Origin: Leucobacter sp. CX169 | GTDB taxonomy: Bacteria > Actinomycetota > Actinomycetes > Actinomycetales > Microbacteriaceae | Assembly: GCF_017161405.1 (NCBI RefSeq) | Contig: NZ_CP071051.1 | Location: 2,170,001 to 2,234,000, forward strand | Length of the DNA: 64,000 nucleotides | Reading direction: 5' to 3' | In this document: in pieces, positions 16,354 through 25,792 of the stretch | Position numbering within the stretch: position 1 is the stretch's first letter | Layout: each line of letters begins with the position of its first letter | Notes under the pieces: model-generated | What the model was told of the DNA's origin: nothing | Databases searched by the model: none | Seen by the model: only the letters and a program-made list of their open reading frames with translations | Translations under genes and position numbers: made by a program

Positions 16354-17787
16354 GTGAATTTCGCTCAACGTAACACCGCAACTCGTCGACCAGAGGACGA
16401 GCGTCTTCCCGCGGGACGCACACTCGCCTACGGAATGCAGCACGTGCTCGCCATGTACGGCGGCATCATCGCACCTCCGTTGATCGTTGGCGGTGCAGCC
16501 GGGCTCAGCGCGCAAGAAATTGGCTTCTTGATCGCGAGCTGCCTGTTTGTCGGCGGACTCGCAACCATTCTGCAGACCGTCGGCATCCCGTTTTTCGGAT
16601 CCCAGTTGCCGTTGGTACAGGGCACGTCTTTCGCAGCAGTAGCCACCATGGTCGCGATCATTGATAGTGGCGGAGGCATCCAAGGCGTGTTTGGCGCCGT
16701 GCTTGCGGCTTCCACTATCGGCTTCCTTGTTGCCCCGTTCTTTGCCCGAATCGTTCGGTTCTTCCCTCCGGTTGTGACCGGAGTGGTGATTACCATGATT
16801 GGCATCTCACTGATTCCTGTCGCCGCAAATTGGGCAATGGGGGGCAACTCAACCGCTGACAGCTACGGAAGCATGGGCAACATTGGGCTTGCCGGTGCGA
16901 CACTCTTGATTGCACTTCTGCTCTCCAAGCTTGGAAATGCTGCGATTGCCCGGTTAGCCATCTTGCTCGCGCTGTTGCTGGGCACCGGCCTGGCGTGGCT
17001 GCTCGGCATGGCTGATTTTTCGACGGTCGGCGAGGGCGCATTTTTTGCCTTCCCGCAGCCGTTCGCCTTTGGCTGGCCAGTCTTTGAGGTGGGAGCTATC
17101 ATCTCGATGACGGTCGTCGTCTTGGTGATTCTGACGGAGACTACCGCCGACATTCTTGCTCTCGGTCAGATCGTGGGAACGAAGGTCGACAAGCGCCGCA
17201 TCGCCGACGGGCTCCGGGCAGATATGGCATCTAGCATCCTGGCCCCAATCTTGAATACCTTCACCCAGAGCGCGTTTGCCCAGAATGTCGGTCTGGTGGC
17301 GATCACCGGCGTCAAGAGCCGTTTCGTCGTTGCCGCCGGCGGCGGGATCCTGGTCGCTCTTGGCCTTTTGCCAGTGCTGGGCCGAGTGGTCGCCACCGTT
17401 CCCACTGCTGTTCTGGGCGGCGCAGGAATCGTCCTCTTCGGCACGGTCGCGGCCTCAGGTATTCGCACCCTCAGCAAGGTCAGTTATGAGGGGAACTTTA
17501 ACCTCATCATCGTCTCGACCTCAATCGCATTTGGCTGCCTGCCCATCGTGAAATCAGATTTTTACGATGCCTTCCCAACTTGGTTCGGAACCATCTTCCA
17601 CTCCGGAATTAGTTCGGCTGCGATCATGGCGGTCTTGCTCAACCTGCTGTTCAACGAGTTGAAAATCGGCAAGAAGAACCACCACACGCCTGCAGCTGTC
17701 GGCGCTGCTCCACGAAGCGGCGCAGACGCTCCCGTTACACATCAGCCCATCACGCCTCCCCCTCCAGGACCTGGCATGCCGGAATAG
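16354..17787 (+). CDS. Nucleobase:cation symporter-2 family permease (uracil/xanthine type)
   Basis: 477 residues with about 12-14 hydrophobic segments. The N-terminus GMQHVLAMYGGIIAPPLIVG and the signature TFTQSAFAQNVGLVAITGVK SR (the Q-N-x-G-x(3)-x-T-x-V-x-SR pattern) are diagnostic of NCS2 transporters, which import uracil, xanthine or uric acid. I prefer GTG 16354 because GAGGAA ends seven bases upstream; a longer frame to 16267 would run through the promoter. CCTAG and CTAGG arms flank an AT-rich stretch at about 16269-16294 upstream and could be an operator. No purine catabolic genes are adjacent. Confidence 0.88.
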   Translation: MNFAQRNTATRRPEDERLPAGRTLAYGMQHVLAMYGGIIAPPLIVGGAAGLSAQEIGFLIASCLFVGGLATILQTVGIPFFGSQLPLVQGTSFAAVATMVAIIDSGGGIQGVFGAVLAASTIGFLVAPFFARIVRFFPPVVTGVVITMIGISLIPVAANWAMGGNSTADSYGSMGNIGLAGATLLIALLLSKLGNAAIARLAILLALLLGTGLAWLLGMADFSTVGEGAFFAFPQPFAFGWPVFEVGAIISMTVVVLVILTETTADILALGQIVGTKVDKRRIADGLRADMASSILAPILNTFTQSAFAQNVGLVAITGVKSRFVVAAGGGILVALGLLPVLGRVVATVPTAVLGGAGIVLFGTVAASGIRTLSKVSYEGNFNLIIVSTSIAFGCLPIVKSDFYDAFPTWFGTIFHSGISSAAIMAVLLNLLFNELKIGKKNHHTPAAVGAAPRSGADAPVTHQPITPPPPGPGMPE

Positions 17788-17996
17788 TCCGCAGAAGCCA
17801 AGCTCGTCGACGTCCGCGTGGCGCTGGCGACTGCTGGGAGCGGTCGCTACCGCTTCGTGCGGCATCGTGATGATTCTCACAACGTTCACCATCACCCATT
17901 GGATTGCTGCGTCTGAGATCTAGCATCGGGTACGCAGATGTTCGGACGAACAATCTGGGCACCGGCGGAAGGTAATCAGCCAGTATCGTCAGCGTT

Positions 17997-18932
17997 ATGT
18001 GCACACGAGTCTTCTGGAACGACAACCCGATCGCGAAGGTTGCTTCGCGCTGCATGGATTGGGAGGTGAGCGACGAGCCAGAGCTCTGGTTCTATCCGCG
18101 CGGCCTCGAGCGATCGGGCGGCACACAACCAGATGCCGCCACCTGGATATCGTTGCATTCGAGCGTCGGGCTCAGCATGTGGAACGTCGGAACCTCCGAT
18201 GGCATGAACGAGAAAGGCCTCGCGGCGCACGCGCTCTTTCTCGATGACATTCACCCGCCCACCGACACGGGTGCGGCCACCATCACTATCGCAATGTGGG
18301 CGCAATACGTTCTTGACCGCTTTGCCAGCGTCGCTGAAGTGCTCGAGCACCTCGGCGAGGTGCAGCTCATTGCCCCGCCAATCAGGGGACAGTACATCGG
18401 CGCACACCTCGCCCTCGAAGACCCTTCGGGAGACTCGGCGATCATAGAGCCGATCAACGGCGAATTGGTCGTGCATCACGGTGCAGAGTTCTCTGTCATG
18501 GCGAACTCCCCCAACTACGACGAGCAACTCGCGAATCTCACTCGCTATGCACCGTTCGGCGGCGATCTAACGCCTCCCGGCGACATCACCTCACTCGATC
18601 GTTTCGTGCGCGCCAGCTACTTTCGGCACTATCTCCCCGAACCCGCAAACCTGACCGAGGTGGTCGCAGGAGTGTTCCGCGTCTCGCAAAACGTGGCAGT
18701 TCCGCCGGGTGCCCCCTACCGCGACGGAGGTGTCTACCCCACGTGGTGGCATTCCGCGAGCGACGTGACCAACCAGATCTACTACTTCTGGTCAACCCTC
18801 AGCCCCTCGGTGATTTGGGTAGATCTCGCCCAGCTCGCTGACGGCGCCGAAGTGCTCGCGCTCAATCCGCGTCAAAACGCCTTGATCGGTGATGTGACCG
18901 CGCAACTCGCGGCTGCTGAACTCGCGTACTAA
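17997..18932 (+). CDS. Choloylglycine hydrolase-family (linear amide C-N) hydrolase
   Basis: 311 residues, Ntn-hydrolase fold. Cys2 in MCTRVFW becomes the N-terminal nucleophile after methionine removal; SRCMDWEVS supplies the R18 and D21 equivalents, MANSPNYDEQL the asparagine, and SLDRFVRASYF the late arginine seen in penicillin V acylase and bile salt hydrolase. No signal peptide precedes the nucleophile, so it is cytoplasmic. Bile salts are an unlikely substrate in an environmental actinobacterium; penicillin V or N-acyl homoserine lactone amides are alternatives. It is monocistronic, 209 bp after the permease. Confidence 0.87.
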   Translation: MCTRVFWNDNPIAKVASRCMDWEVSDEPELWFYPRGLERSGGTQPDAATWISLHSSVGLSMWNVGTSDGMNEKGLAAHALFLDDIHPPTDTGAATITIAMWAQYVLDRFASVAEVLEHLGEVQLIAPPIRGQYIGAHLALEDPSGDSAIIEPINGELVVHHGAEFSVMANSPNYDEQLANLTRYAPFGGDLTPPGDITSLDRFVRASYFRHYLPEPANLTEVVAGVFRVSQNVAVPPGAPYRDGGVYPTWWHSASDVTNQIYYFWSTLSPSVIWVDLAQLADGAEVLALNPRQNALIGDVTAQLAAAELAY

Positions 18933-19028
18933 ACGCTCTCGGTGCGACGAGGTCTGGGGAGTGCGCAGTCCACTCGAAGGCCTTCGCAGCCCTCGTGCAG
19001 GACAGCTCGTGCAGGTATCGTGCCCCAC

Positions 19029-19859
19029 ATGAATAGTCGACCTGAACCTTCTGACCGTGTTCGGCAAATCATCGTCTTCGTGCTCGCTCTTCTGGCGGTC
19101 GCTGCCGCGGGGCTCGGTTCGGGCGCCTTCGGGGGAACGCCTGTGCAAGACGCAGCGGGCGGTGCGCTGGCCGCCGACGCGACCTTGATTGCTCCGGGAA
19201 CTCCCGCGTTCAGCATCTGGTCGGTCATTTATCTGGGATTGCTGGCGTACGCCGTTTGGCAGCTGGCTCCCGCTCAGGCGGCACGGTTGGTCCAGCGTCG
19301 GATTGGCTATCTCATCGCTGCCTCCATGCTGCTCAATGCCGCTTGGCTGGGTGCCATCCAAATCGGACAACTCTGGCTGTCGGTGGCGATCATTGTCGTC
19401 CTCCTGTTGGTGCTCGCCCGCACCCTGAGCCTGCTGCTGCGCACGCCGAGAGGAGTAACCACCCGTACCGGGGCCATTGTCGAGTCCGTGGTGCTTGATG
19501 GAACGGTGGGGCTCTATCTCGGGTGGGCCACGATCGCCTCCGCAGCGAACGTTGCTGCCTGGGCTACAGCGGCCGAATTCAGCGATTTCGGTATTGAGCC
19601 CACCGTCTGGGCCGTGGCCGCTCTGGCGATTGCCGCCTGCATTGGCGTTGCCACGGCGATCTTCAGTCGCGGGCGCCTCACCCCAGCGATCGCGCTGAGC
19701 TGGGGGCTGTGCTGGGTTGCGATCGCCAGGCTCACCGACGAACCCGCGTCACTACCGGTCGGAATCGCGGCGTGTGCCGCGGCAGGAATCGTCATCGTCG
19801 CCGCAATCGCGACACGCCTGATCACTCACCACCGTTCAGGCGACCAGAGCGTTGCGTGA
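19029..19859 (+). CDS. TspO/MBR-like tryptophan-rich membrane protein
   Basis: 276 residues with about eight hydrophobic helices. The PAFSIWSVIYLGLLAYAVWQ stretch and the LLNAAWLGAIQIG helix match the larger actinobacterial proteins related to TspO/MBR. ATG 19029 is chosen; the frame opens earlier at 18942 but that part is basic and unstructured. TspO proteins bind porphyrins and sterol-like lipids; the ligand here is unknown. A simple multi-helix membrane protein of another family cannot be excluded. Confidence 0.65.
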   Translation: MNSRPEPSDRVRQIIVFVLALLAVAAAGLGSGAFGGTPVQDAAGGALAADATLIAPGTPAFSIWSVIYLGLLAYAVWQLAPAQAARLVQRRIGYLIAASMLLNAAWLGAIQIGQLWLSVAIIVVLLLVLARTLSLLLRTPRGVTTRTGAIVESVVLDGTVGLYLGWATIASAANVAAWATAAEFSDFGIEPTVWAVAALAIAACIGVATAIFSRGRLTPAIALSWGLCWVAIARLTDEPASLPVGIAACAAAGIVIVAAIATRLITHHRSGDQSVA

Positions 19860-19983
19860 TCCAGACCAACCCGGCAGACAGGTTCTCGGAAACCGCGAAA
19901 ATTCTCTGCATGAATTTTCCATCCGATACCCCGCTCGCTCCGAACATAGAGAAGACTGCGACGCAACGAAGGAAAGCCCCGGA

Positions 19984-20012
19984 CAATGTCGCTAGTTTGG
20001 CATACTAGTAGC
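19984..20012. promoter_or_regulatory. Possible operator/promoter upstream of the acyl-CoA synthetase gene
   Basis: The 231-bp gap before the synthetase contains GCTAGT (19991-19996) facing ACTAGT (20004-20009) across 7 bp, an imperfect inverted repeat in an otherwise AT-leaning stretch. Its size suits a dimeric TetR-type repressor, as commonly regulates fatty acid genes. No clear -10/-35 pair stands out. Confidence 0.25.
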
Positions 20013-20090
20013 TAACGTCGCCAAATATCCCTGCACCTCCCACCAGACGCCGTTCGTGACCACGGTTCACCAATCATCGGAGCACTCATC

Positions 20091-21992
20091 GTGAGGAACA
20101 TGACCCCGACACACGCCAGCGGAAGCTCAGATCAACGTTCTGCGGCAGAGCCTCTGGTCGACATCAGCGGCGTCCGGAATGTCACTGAGCTTCTCGCGGC
20201 TCGCTTCGCTACCGCACCCGATCACATCGCCTTCGAAACGCGAGTTCCCGGGGCGGCCCTCAACGAACCGTGGCGGCAGATCAGCACGCGGGAGTTCATG
20301 GCGGAGGTTGCTGGGTCAGCAAAGGGACTGATGGCCAGCGGAGTGAACGCTGGCGACACGATCCTCATCATGTCCCCCACGCAATACCGCTGGACCGTCG
20401 CCGACTTCGCGGCCCTGTTCGCCGGAGCGGTCGTCGTTCCCGTATATGACACGGCTTCTGATGCGCAGTTGCAAGCGATCCTGGCCGACGCCCGCCCCAC
20501 CGCCGCATTTGCCGGCGACACGAGTCTCGCGCGCCGCATCTCGCGAGCCGCGGCAGGCGCCGTCGAGGCTCCCCCGAGCGTCTGGGTGCTCGAAGTGAGT
20601 GATCCAGAAGATGACGGGCCCGCCTTCTACTCGCTCGACGACCTGATCCATCTCGGCGAAGCGGTCAGCGATGCCCGTCTCGAGGAACGCCGGCTCACAG
20701 CCCAGCTGGACGACATCGCGACCATCGTTTACACCTCAGGCACCACCGGCTCACCCAAGGGCGCGCTCATCACCCACCGCAACCTCGTCGGGCAGGTGCT
20801 GAACACGGCAGCCGCCTACCGCGAGGTGGTCAAGGAGACCGGCAACACGATCCTGTTTCTTCCACTCACGCACGTGCTGGGTCGCGCATTGCAGCTGATC
20901 TGCGTCGCGAATGGCATGCGCGTCGCGCACCTGTCGAACCCGAAGCAAGTCGTGCAGGCGCTCGCGATCCTGAAACCGACGTTTCTCGTGGTGGTGCCGC
21001 GGGTGCTCGAGAAGATTCAGGCGGCGGCCGCGGCCTCGGCCCGCGAGAAGAAGGTCGAGCCCATCTGGTCGGTCGCGTCGACGGTCGCGCAGAAGTGGGG
21101 TCGGTATCTCGAAACCCGCGACCAGGATCCCTCAGCCCGCGCTCCCCTCGGCCTGCGCTTGCAGCGCGCGTTCTTCGACCGCCTGTTCTATCGTCGCCTG
21201 CGCGCGGTGATGGGCAACCGGATCGAGTACTTGCTCTCTGGGGCGGCGACCCTGCAACCCGATCTTGCACGATTCTTCCGGGGCATTGGCGTGCCTATCA
21301 TCGAGGGCTACGGGCTGACCGAGACCACGGCGCCGCTCACCGGCGGCCGCCCCGGTTCGCTCGTCGCGGGCAGCGTCGGCCGGCCGCTCCCCGGAAACGC
21401 GGTACGAATCGCCGCCAACGGAGAAGTCCTGGCCCAAGGGGTCGGCGTCTTTGCGGGGTACCGCGACGAGGCGCAAAACGCGCAGGTCTTTGTCGACGGG
21501 TACTTTCGGACGGGCGACCTCGGAACGCTGAGCGCCGACGGGTCGCTAACGCTCAACGGACGGCTGAAGCACGTCATCGTGACCTCCACTGGTCGCACCG
21601 TCTCTCCCGAGCCCTGGGAACAGTCAGTCGAGTCGCACCCGCTCGTCGCGCACGCCGCGCTGGTGGGCACCGACCGGCCCTATCTCACTGCGGCGCTCGT
21701 CATCGATCCCGAGGCGGTCACCGAGTGGTTTCGCACGCTTGGTGAATCGCTGCCAGCAGAGGTCGAAGCTCCCGGCGTGACTGTCTGCACCGACGGACGC
21801 CTCGAAGTGGCGCTCTCGGGCGCGGTGGATCGCGCCAATGCCACCGTGTCACCTGCGGAGCGCGTGCAGTATTGGCGCGTCATCGTCGTCGGCAGCGACC
21901 GCTGGGACGACTTCGTCACGCCCACCATGAAGCTCAAGCGCCAGGCGCTCATCGACGAGCTGCAGCCGATCCTCGACGAGCTTTACCGCTAG
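20091..21992 (+). CDS. AMP-dependent long-chain acyl-CoA synthetase (FadD15-like)
   Basis: 633 residues. The ATP/AMP signature is TIVYTSGTTGSPKGALITHRN; VPIIEGYGLTETTAPLTGG is the acyl-adenylate motif; YFRTGDLG precedes the hinge, and TMKLKRQALIDEL holds the C-terminal catalytic lysine region. It activates long-chain fatty acids to acyl-CoA. Like FadD15, it is of the class with a long loop after the P-loop. GTG 20091 is chosen because GGAG at 20079-20082 lies eight bases upstream; ATG 20100 is the alternative. Followed after 57 bp by the DUF1295 gene. Confidence 0.92.
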   Translation: MRNMTPTHASGSSDQRSAAEPLVDISGVRNVTELLAARFATAPDHIAFETRVPGAALNEPWRQISTREFMAEVAGSAKGLMASGVNAGDTILIMSPTQYRWTVADFAALFAGAVVVPVYDTASDAQLQAILADARPTAAFAGDTSLARRISRAAAGAVEAPPSVWVLEVSDPEDDGPAFYSLDDLIHLGEAVSDARLEERRLTAQLDDIATIVYTSGTTGSPKGALITHRNLVGQVLNTAAAYREVVKETGNTILFLPLTHVLGRALQLICVANGMRVAHLSNPKQVVQALAILKPTFLVVVPRVLEKIQAAAAASAREKKVEPIWSVASTVAQKWGRYLETRDQDPSARAPLGLRLQRAFFDRLFYRRLRAVMGNRIEYLLSGAATLQPDLARFFRGIGVPIIEGYGLTETTAPLTGGRPGSLVAGSVGRPLPGNAVRIAANGEVLAQGVGVFAGYRDEAQNAQVFVDGYFRTGDLGTLSADGSLTLNGRLKHVIVTSTGRTVSPEPWEQSVESHPLVAHAALVGTDRPYLTAALVIDPEAVTEWFRTLGESLPAEVEAPGVTVCTDGRLEVALSGAVDRANATVSPAERVQYWRVIVVGSDRWDDFVTPTMKLKRQALIDELQPILDELYR

Positions 21993-22049
21993 GCCTCGCG
22001 CCTCGCCCCTCCCACCTCTACGCCACCCCACACTCGACAAGGAACCGTC

Positions 22050-22931
22050 ATGCAACGTACTCGCCCATCCTCAGTGATCCTGATCGCGGTTGCCGTCGTC
22101 ATCGGGTGCGCCCTGGCGCTCGCGGGAAGCCAGCATGGCTGGACCATCGGCGTCATGCCCGGGTTTGCGATCGCGGTGGCGGTGGCGTTCGTGGTGCAGT
22201 GCGTCGCGTTCATCCCGGCCGCCATCGCACAGACCGATCGCTACTTCGACGCGACCGGCAGCGTGACCTACATCAGCGTCACCGCGATGTTGCTGTTGCT
22301 TGCTCCGGCACTGGACACACGAAGCCTGATCCTCGGCGCCCTCGTCATCATTTGGGCGGTCCGGCTCGGCAGCTTCCTCCTCGCCCGCAACCTGCGCAGC
22401 GGCGGGGACGACCGCTTTGACGAGATCAAGCGTTCGAAGCTCCGCTTCCTGTCGGTCTGGACCGTGCAGGGGCTCTGGGTCAGCCTGACCGCAGCGGCGG
22501 CGTGGATCACGATTGCCTCGGCGAACACCGTGCCCCTGGGCTGGACCACCTGGCTCGGTCTCGCGATCTGGGTGCTCGGGTTCGGCATGGAGGTCATCGC
22601 GGATCTGCAGAAGAGTCAGTTCAAGGCGAACGGAAACAACGCCGGGAAGTTCATTCAGTCGGGCCTGTGGTCGGTCGTGCGCCACCCGAACTACCTCGGC
22701 GAGATCCTGCTCTGGGTGGGTGTCTTCATCATCGCGGCGCCGGCGCTGCAGGGCTGGCAGTGGATCGCGATCTTGTCCCCGGCCTTCGTGGTGCTGCTGC
22801 TGACCCGCGTGTCTGGCATCCCGCTGCTCGAGGCGAAGGCGCAGCGCAAGTGGGGCGACGACCCCGAGTACCTTGCGTACCGCGCCCGCACCCCCGCGTT
22901 GATCCCGGGAATGCGGGGGAAGACAACCTAA
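22050..22931 (+). CDS. DUF1295 membrane protein (steroid 5-alpha-reductase-like C-terminus)
   Basis: 293 residues with about seven hydrophobic helices. The C-terminal block FKANGNNAGKFIQSGLWSVVRHPNYLGEILLWVG is the hallmark of DUF1295 and related steroid-reductase/isoprenylcysteine methyltransferase folds, with the RHPNYLGE motif, and EYLAYRARTPALIPG closes it. AAGGAA precedes ATG 22050. Its reaction is not established; a lipid or isoprenoid reductase is possible. It sits between a fatty-acid activating enzyme and a DUF1206 protein 4 bp downstream, probably one transcript. Confidence 0.85.
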   Translation: MQRTRPSSVILIAVAVVIGCALALAGSQHGWTIGVMPGFAIAVAVAFVVQCVAFIPAAIAQTDRYFDATGSVTYISVTAMLLLLAPALDTRSLILGALVIIWAVRLGSFLLARNLRSGGDDRFDEIKRSKLRFLSVWTVQGLWVSLTAAAAWITIASANTVPLGWTTWLGLAIWVLGFGMEVIADLQKSQFKANGNNAGKFIQSGLWSVVRHPNYLGEILLWVGVFIIAAPALQGWQWIAILSPAFVVLLLTRVSGIPLLEAKAQRKWGDDPEYLAYRARTPALIPGMRGKTT

Positions 22932-22935
22932 GCGA

Positions 22936-23757
22936 ATGGAAGCTACTGCCCCGAAGCGGGCCGCACGCAAGGCGGAATCAAGTTCCGTCTTGCGTGCTTT
23001 GGCGCGTGGCGGCTTTGCCGCAAACGGCGTCCTGCACCTGCTCATTGGTGCCATCGTCATCGTCATCTCATTTGGCGGAAGAGGCGAGAGCGACCAGGCA
23101 GGCGCGTTCATGGCGATCGCCTCAGCAACGCTCGGCTTTGTCGCGCTCTGGGTGCTGGCGGTCGCGCTCTGCGCGCTCGGGATATGGCACGCGCTCGAGG
23201 GTTTGCTCGCGCGGAATACACGTGACGACGCCAAGGGCTTCGCCAAAAAATGGGGTCGCCGCATCGCCGAGTGGGGTCAGGCGTGCATATTCATCGCGCT
23301 GGGCGTCGTCGCAATCGCTGTCGCCCTCGGGGCGCGCGTCGACAGCGAGGAGTCCGCAGAGAACGCCAGCCATGGCATCCTGTTGCTGCCCGGCGGCCCG
23401 GTCATGCTCGGCCTCCTCGGGCTCGGCATCGGCATCGGGGGCGTCTCGTTCGTGGTGATGGGCGTGCTGCGCAGTTTCCAGAAGCAGCTATCAATCCCCT
23501 CGGGCCCGCTCGGTGGCGTAGTGACCGCGCTCGGTGTGATCGGGTTTATCGCCAAGGGCGTGGCCCTGGTAATTGTCGGATTTCTGTTGGTCGTCGCCGC
23601 CGCGAGAGTCGATGCCTCCACTGCGGGCGGGCTCGACGGGGCCGTTCAAGCGCTCTTGAACGTCGCCCTCGGGCCGCTTCTCGTCTGCCTGGTCGGCATC
23701 GGCTTTGTCGCATACGGCGTGTTTTGCATCTTCCGCGCGCGATACGCCCGGTTGTAA
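22936..23757 (+). CDS. DUF1206 integral membrane protein
   Basis: 273 residues with six helices arranged as three two-helix repeats: ARGGFAANGVLHLLIG, EWGQACIFIALGVVAI and VIGFIAKGVALVIVG begin the three repeat units, as in DUF1206 proteins of actinobacteria and cyanobacteria. Function unknown. It follows the DUF1295 gene by only 4 bp, which suggests cotranscription. Confidence 0.85.
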   Translation: MEATAPKRAARKAESSSVLRALARGGFAANGVLHLLIGAIVIVISFGGRGESDQAGAFMAIASATLGFVALWVLAVALCALGIWHALEGLLARNTRDDAKGFAKKWGRRIAEWGQACIFIALGVVAIAVALGARVDSEESAENASHGILLLPGGPVMLGLLGLGIGIGGVSFVVMGVLRSFQKQLSIPSGPLGGVVTALGVIGFIAKGVALVIVGFLLVVAAARVDASTAGGLDGAVQALLNVALGPLLVCLVGIGFVAYGVFCIFRARYARL

Positions 23758-23802
23758 TCGCGGGCGAACCCCTCGACGGTACGTGGTGTCAGATTCCGTG
23801 CC

Positions 23803-24252
23803 CTACAGCGCGGTCTTGCCCGCGGCCCGCGTCATCGGGATGTGTGGAATCCCGTCCTCGACGAAGACCTCGCCCGAGCGCACGAACCCAAAGCCCTGGT
23901 ACCACGCTTCGAGGTGCTGCTGCGCGTCCAGGACGATCATCTCGCCGCCGTAATCGAGAATCGCACGCCGCATGAGCTCGGCGGCGAGGCCTCTCCCCCG
24001 CGCGGTCGACGCGGTGGCGACGCGTCCGATGCGCGCGCCGTCTTCCTCCGTCAGCACCCTGATCGTTGCAAGCACCGCGCCGTCCTCCTCCGCCCAATAC
24101 AGGCGGGCGGTCGGCTCGACATCCCGGCCATCGAGTTCGGCGTACGCGGCCTGCTGCTCGACAACGAACACGTCAACCCGCAGCTGCAGAATCGCGTACA
24201 GCGATACAGCGTCCATCTCGGCGACGCCGGCCTTCTCGAAGCTCACGGTCAC
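23803..24252 (-). CDS. GNAT-family N-acetyltransferase (ElaA-like)
   Basis: 149 residues. LQLRVDVFVVEQQAAYAELDGRDVEP is the ElaA-type N-terminal signature; RIGRVATASTARGRGLAAELM is the acetyl-CoA pyrophosphate loop (RGRGLA), and YQGFGFVRSGEVFVEDGIPH follows, as in ElaA. The GTG start at 24252 is preceded by AGAGGAG at optimal distance. Substrate unknown. It is transcribed toward the DUF1206 gene and downstream of the patatin gene. Confidence 0.88.
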   Translation of the reverse strand: MTVSFEKAGVAEMDAVSLYAILQLRVDVFVVEQQAAYAELDGRDVEPTARLYWAEEDGAVLATIRVLTEEDGARIGRVATASTARGRGLAAELMRRAILDYGGEMIVLDAQQHLEAWYQGFGFVRSGEVFVEDGIPHIPMTRAAGKTAL

Positions 24253-24352
24253 GTGTGTTTCTCCTCTTCTGTGGGCCTCGCTCGGGGTGCGCCGGGAAAG
24301 TGCCTCTTCGCTTCCCAATGTATATGACTTCGCCTGCCCGGCGATGACGGGA

Positions 24353-25264
24353 TCACCGCCAGAGCTCGGCGATCCTCCCGGCCAACGCAACGCCCTGCTC
24401 GCGACCCGCCTCGGCGGCGGGCAGTCGCTTCGACAAGTCCATCGCGTTCGCGCCGAAGAGATGCTCAGCGTTCTCGTTCGGCACCACCGTCTCGACCTCA
24501 CTGCCGCCCGCGCGAAGCTCCCTGACCTGCGTCGCAAGATCCAGGCCCCAGCTGGCTGGCGTGAGCGTCCGCCCGCCGAACGGAGAGAGCGCCAGCACGC
24601 GTTCGTACCCGGCCGCGAGGTCAGCGTTCTCGGCGTTCATCCGGTAGCCCCCATCGATGTATTGCGCATCGCCGATGCGATAGGCGGAGCCGCTCGAGCA
24701 GCTCGCCGCAACGGCGTCCACTAGATCGGCCCCGCTGTCGCGATCGAACACGACCGCTTCGCCCGTCCCCGCGTTCACCGCAGTGATGAGCACCCGCCGC
24801 TCCGGCCATGTACGTGCGGAGAAACGCGTCGCGACCAACCCGCGCCACCGCTCAGTTGGGTCGTGCGCCGATGCGAGGTCGATCGCGGCCGCCCCGAACC
24901 TCCGACGCATGTCGGCCGCGTCCGCAGAGCTGGCGATGAGCCGCCTCGACCGCTCCAGGTGATCTTCGACCGGCCTGGCCGCATCGCCTCCGGTTCGAGC
25001 CCGGGCACGGTCCTGTGACTGTCCCTGCCCCGCCGCACGGATGCTCGCGAGAAGTTCCGCCGGATTCGCCTCGACAAGCTGGGCGGCGGCGGTCGACCCG
25101 GCCGACGTCCCGACGGTCACATCGGCGTCGGTCACGTCGAGTCCGGCCTCGTACAGGCCGGCGACGACGCCGATCAGCCAGGCGTTGCCGGTCGATCCCC
25201 CACCGCCGAGCACCAGCGCGGTCCGGGTGGGGTGCGTAACGTTCTTCTGCGTTGAATGATTCAT
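24353..25264 (-). CDS. Patatin-like phospholipase
   Basis: About 303 residues. The oxyanion loop GGGGSTGNAWLIG, nucleophile elbow GTSAGS and the catalytic aspartate in YIDGGYRMNAEN follow the patatin Ser-Asp dyad order. It should hydrolyse acyl esters of phospholipids or lysophospholipids. No signal peptide or membrane segment is seen. ATG 25264 is chosen over an in-frame GTG 24 bases upstream. The gene lies at the edge of the accessory zone, just before the IS remnant. Confidence 0.88.
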   Translation of the reverse strand: MNHSTQKNVTHPTRTALVLGGGGSTGNAWLIGVVAGLYEAGLDVTDADVTVGTSAGSTAAAQLVEANPAELLASIRAAGQGQSQDRARARTGGDAARPVEDHLERSRRLIASSADAADMRRRFGAAAIDLASAHDPTERWRGLVATRFSARTWPERRVLITAVNAGTGEAVVFDRDSGADLVDAVAASCSSGSAYRIGDAQYIDGGYRMNAENADLAAGYERVLALSPFGGRTLTPASWGLDLATQVRELRAGGSEVETVVPNENAEHLFGANAMDLSKRLPAAEAGREQGVALAGRIAELWR

Positions 25265-25529
25265 ACTCGTAGCTTTCTGAGAGTGCACGCGGCGCTCCCC
25301 GCGGCGTCTACGTCAGCCGCGCGATCGTGAACTCAAGGAAGCGCCCAGAATGGACATTGTGTGCATCAGGCTCACGTCCTCAAGTAGTTTCACGTTCGCC
25401 GGGAACTCTACGCGCTCGAGCCCGCCAACCATAGATGCCCCTTGCGAGAAGATGGGAAGACCCTCGAACAGAGCTACGCAACGTATTTGTGCAGCACAAC
25501 CGAATCAGCTCAATCTTGAACGCCCCTGA

Positions 25530-25688
25530 AGGATCCCGCGGTCACAACGTAATCGATCGTAGCTACGCCCGGCCGAAGCAATGGCGGACGTTGCAACCCG
25601 GTACGACAAATTCGCGATTTCGTACCGGGCTGCAGTGGTCCTGAACGAAGCGATCACCTGGTTGAAGCACTCAACGCTCACGCCCTAG
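25530..25688 (+). pseudogene. IS5-family transposase C-terminal remnant, frameshifted
   Basis: The + strand encodes RNVIDR-type text (HNVIDRSYARPKQWRT) and then, in another frame, VATRYDKFAISYRAAVVLN before a stop. These are consecutive blocks of the C-terminus of IS5-type transposases, where they occur in one frame, so about one base is lost near 25590. The rest of the element is gone. The remaining 25265-25792 spacer holds nothing else I can support. Confidence 0.7.
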
Positions 25689-25792
25689 CCGAGACTTACA
25701 TCACACCACGGGAAGAGTCCCCTTACTTCGTGCGAGTACGCCCCACCATAGGCTTCCCCGCATTCGAACAGTGACTTCGCCTACTTATTTGC

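Noticed and set aside
17795-17923. Short hydrophobic frame after the NCS2 permease ending HWIAASEI
   Set aside because: One frame encodes a plausible single membrane helix, but I found no in-frame start with a ribosome site, so it is not called a gene.
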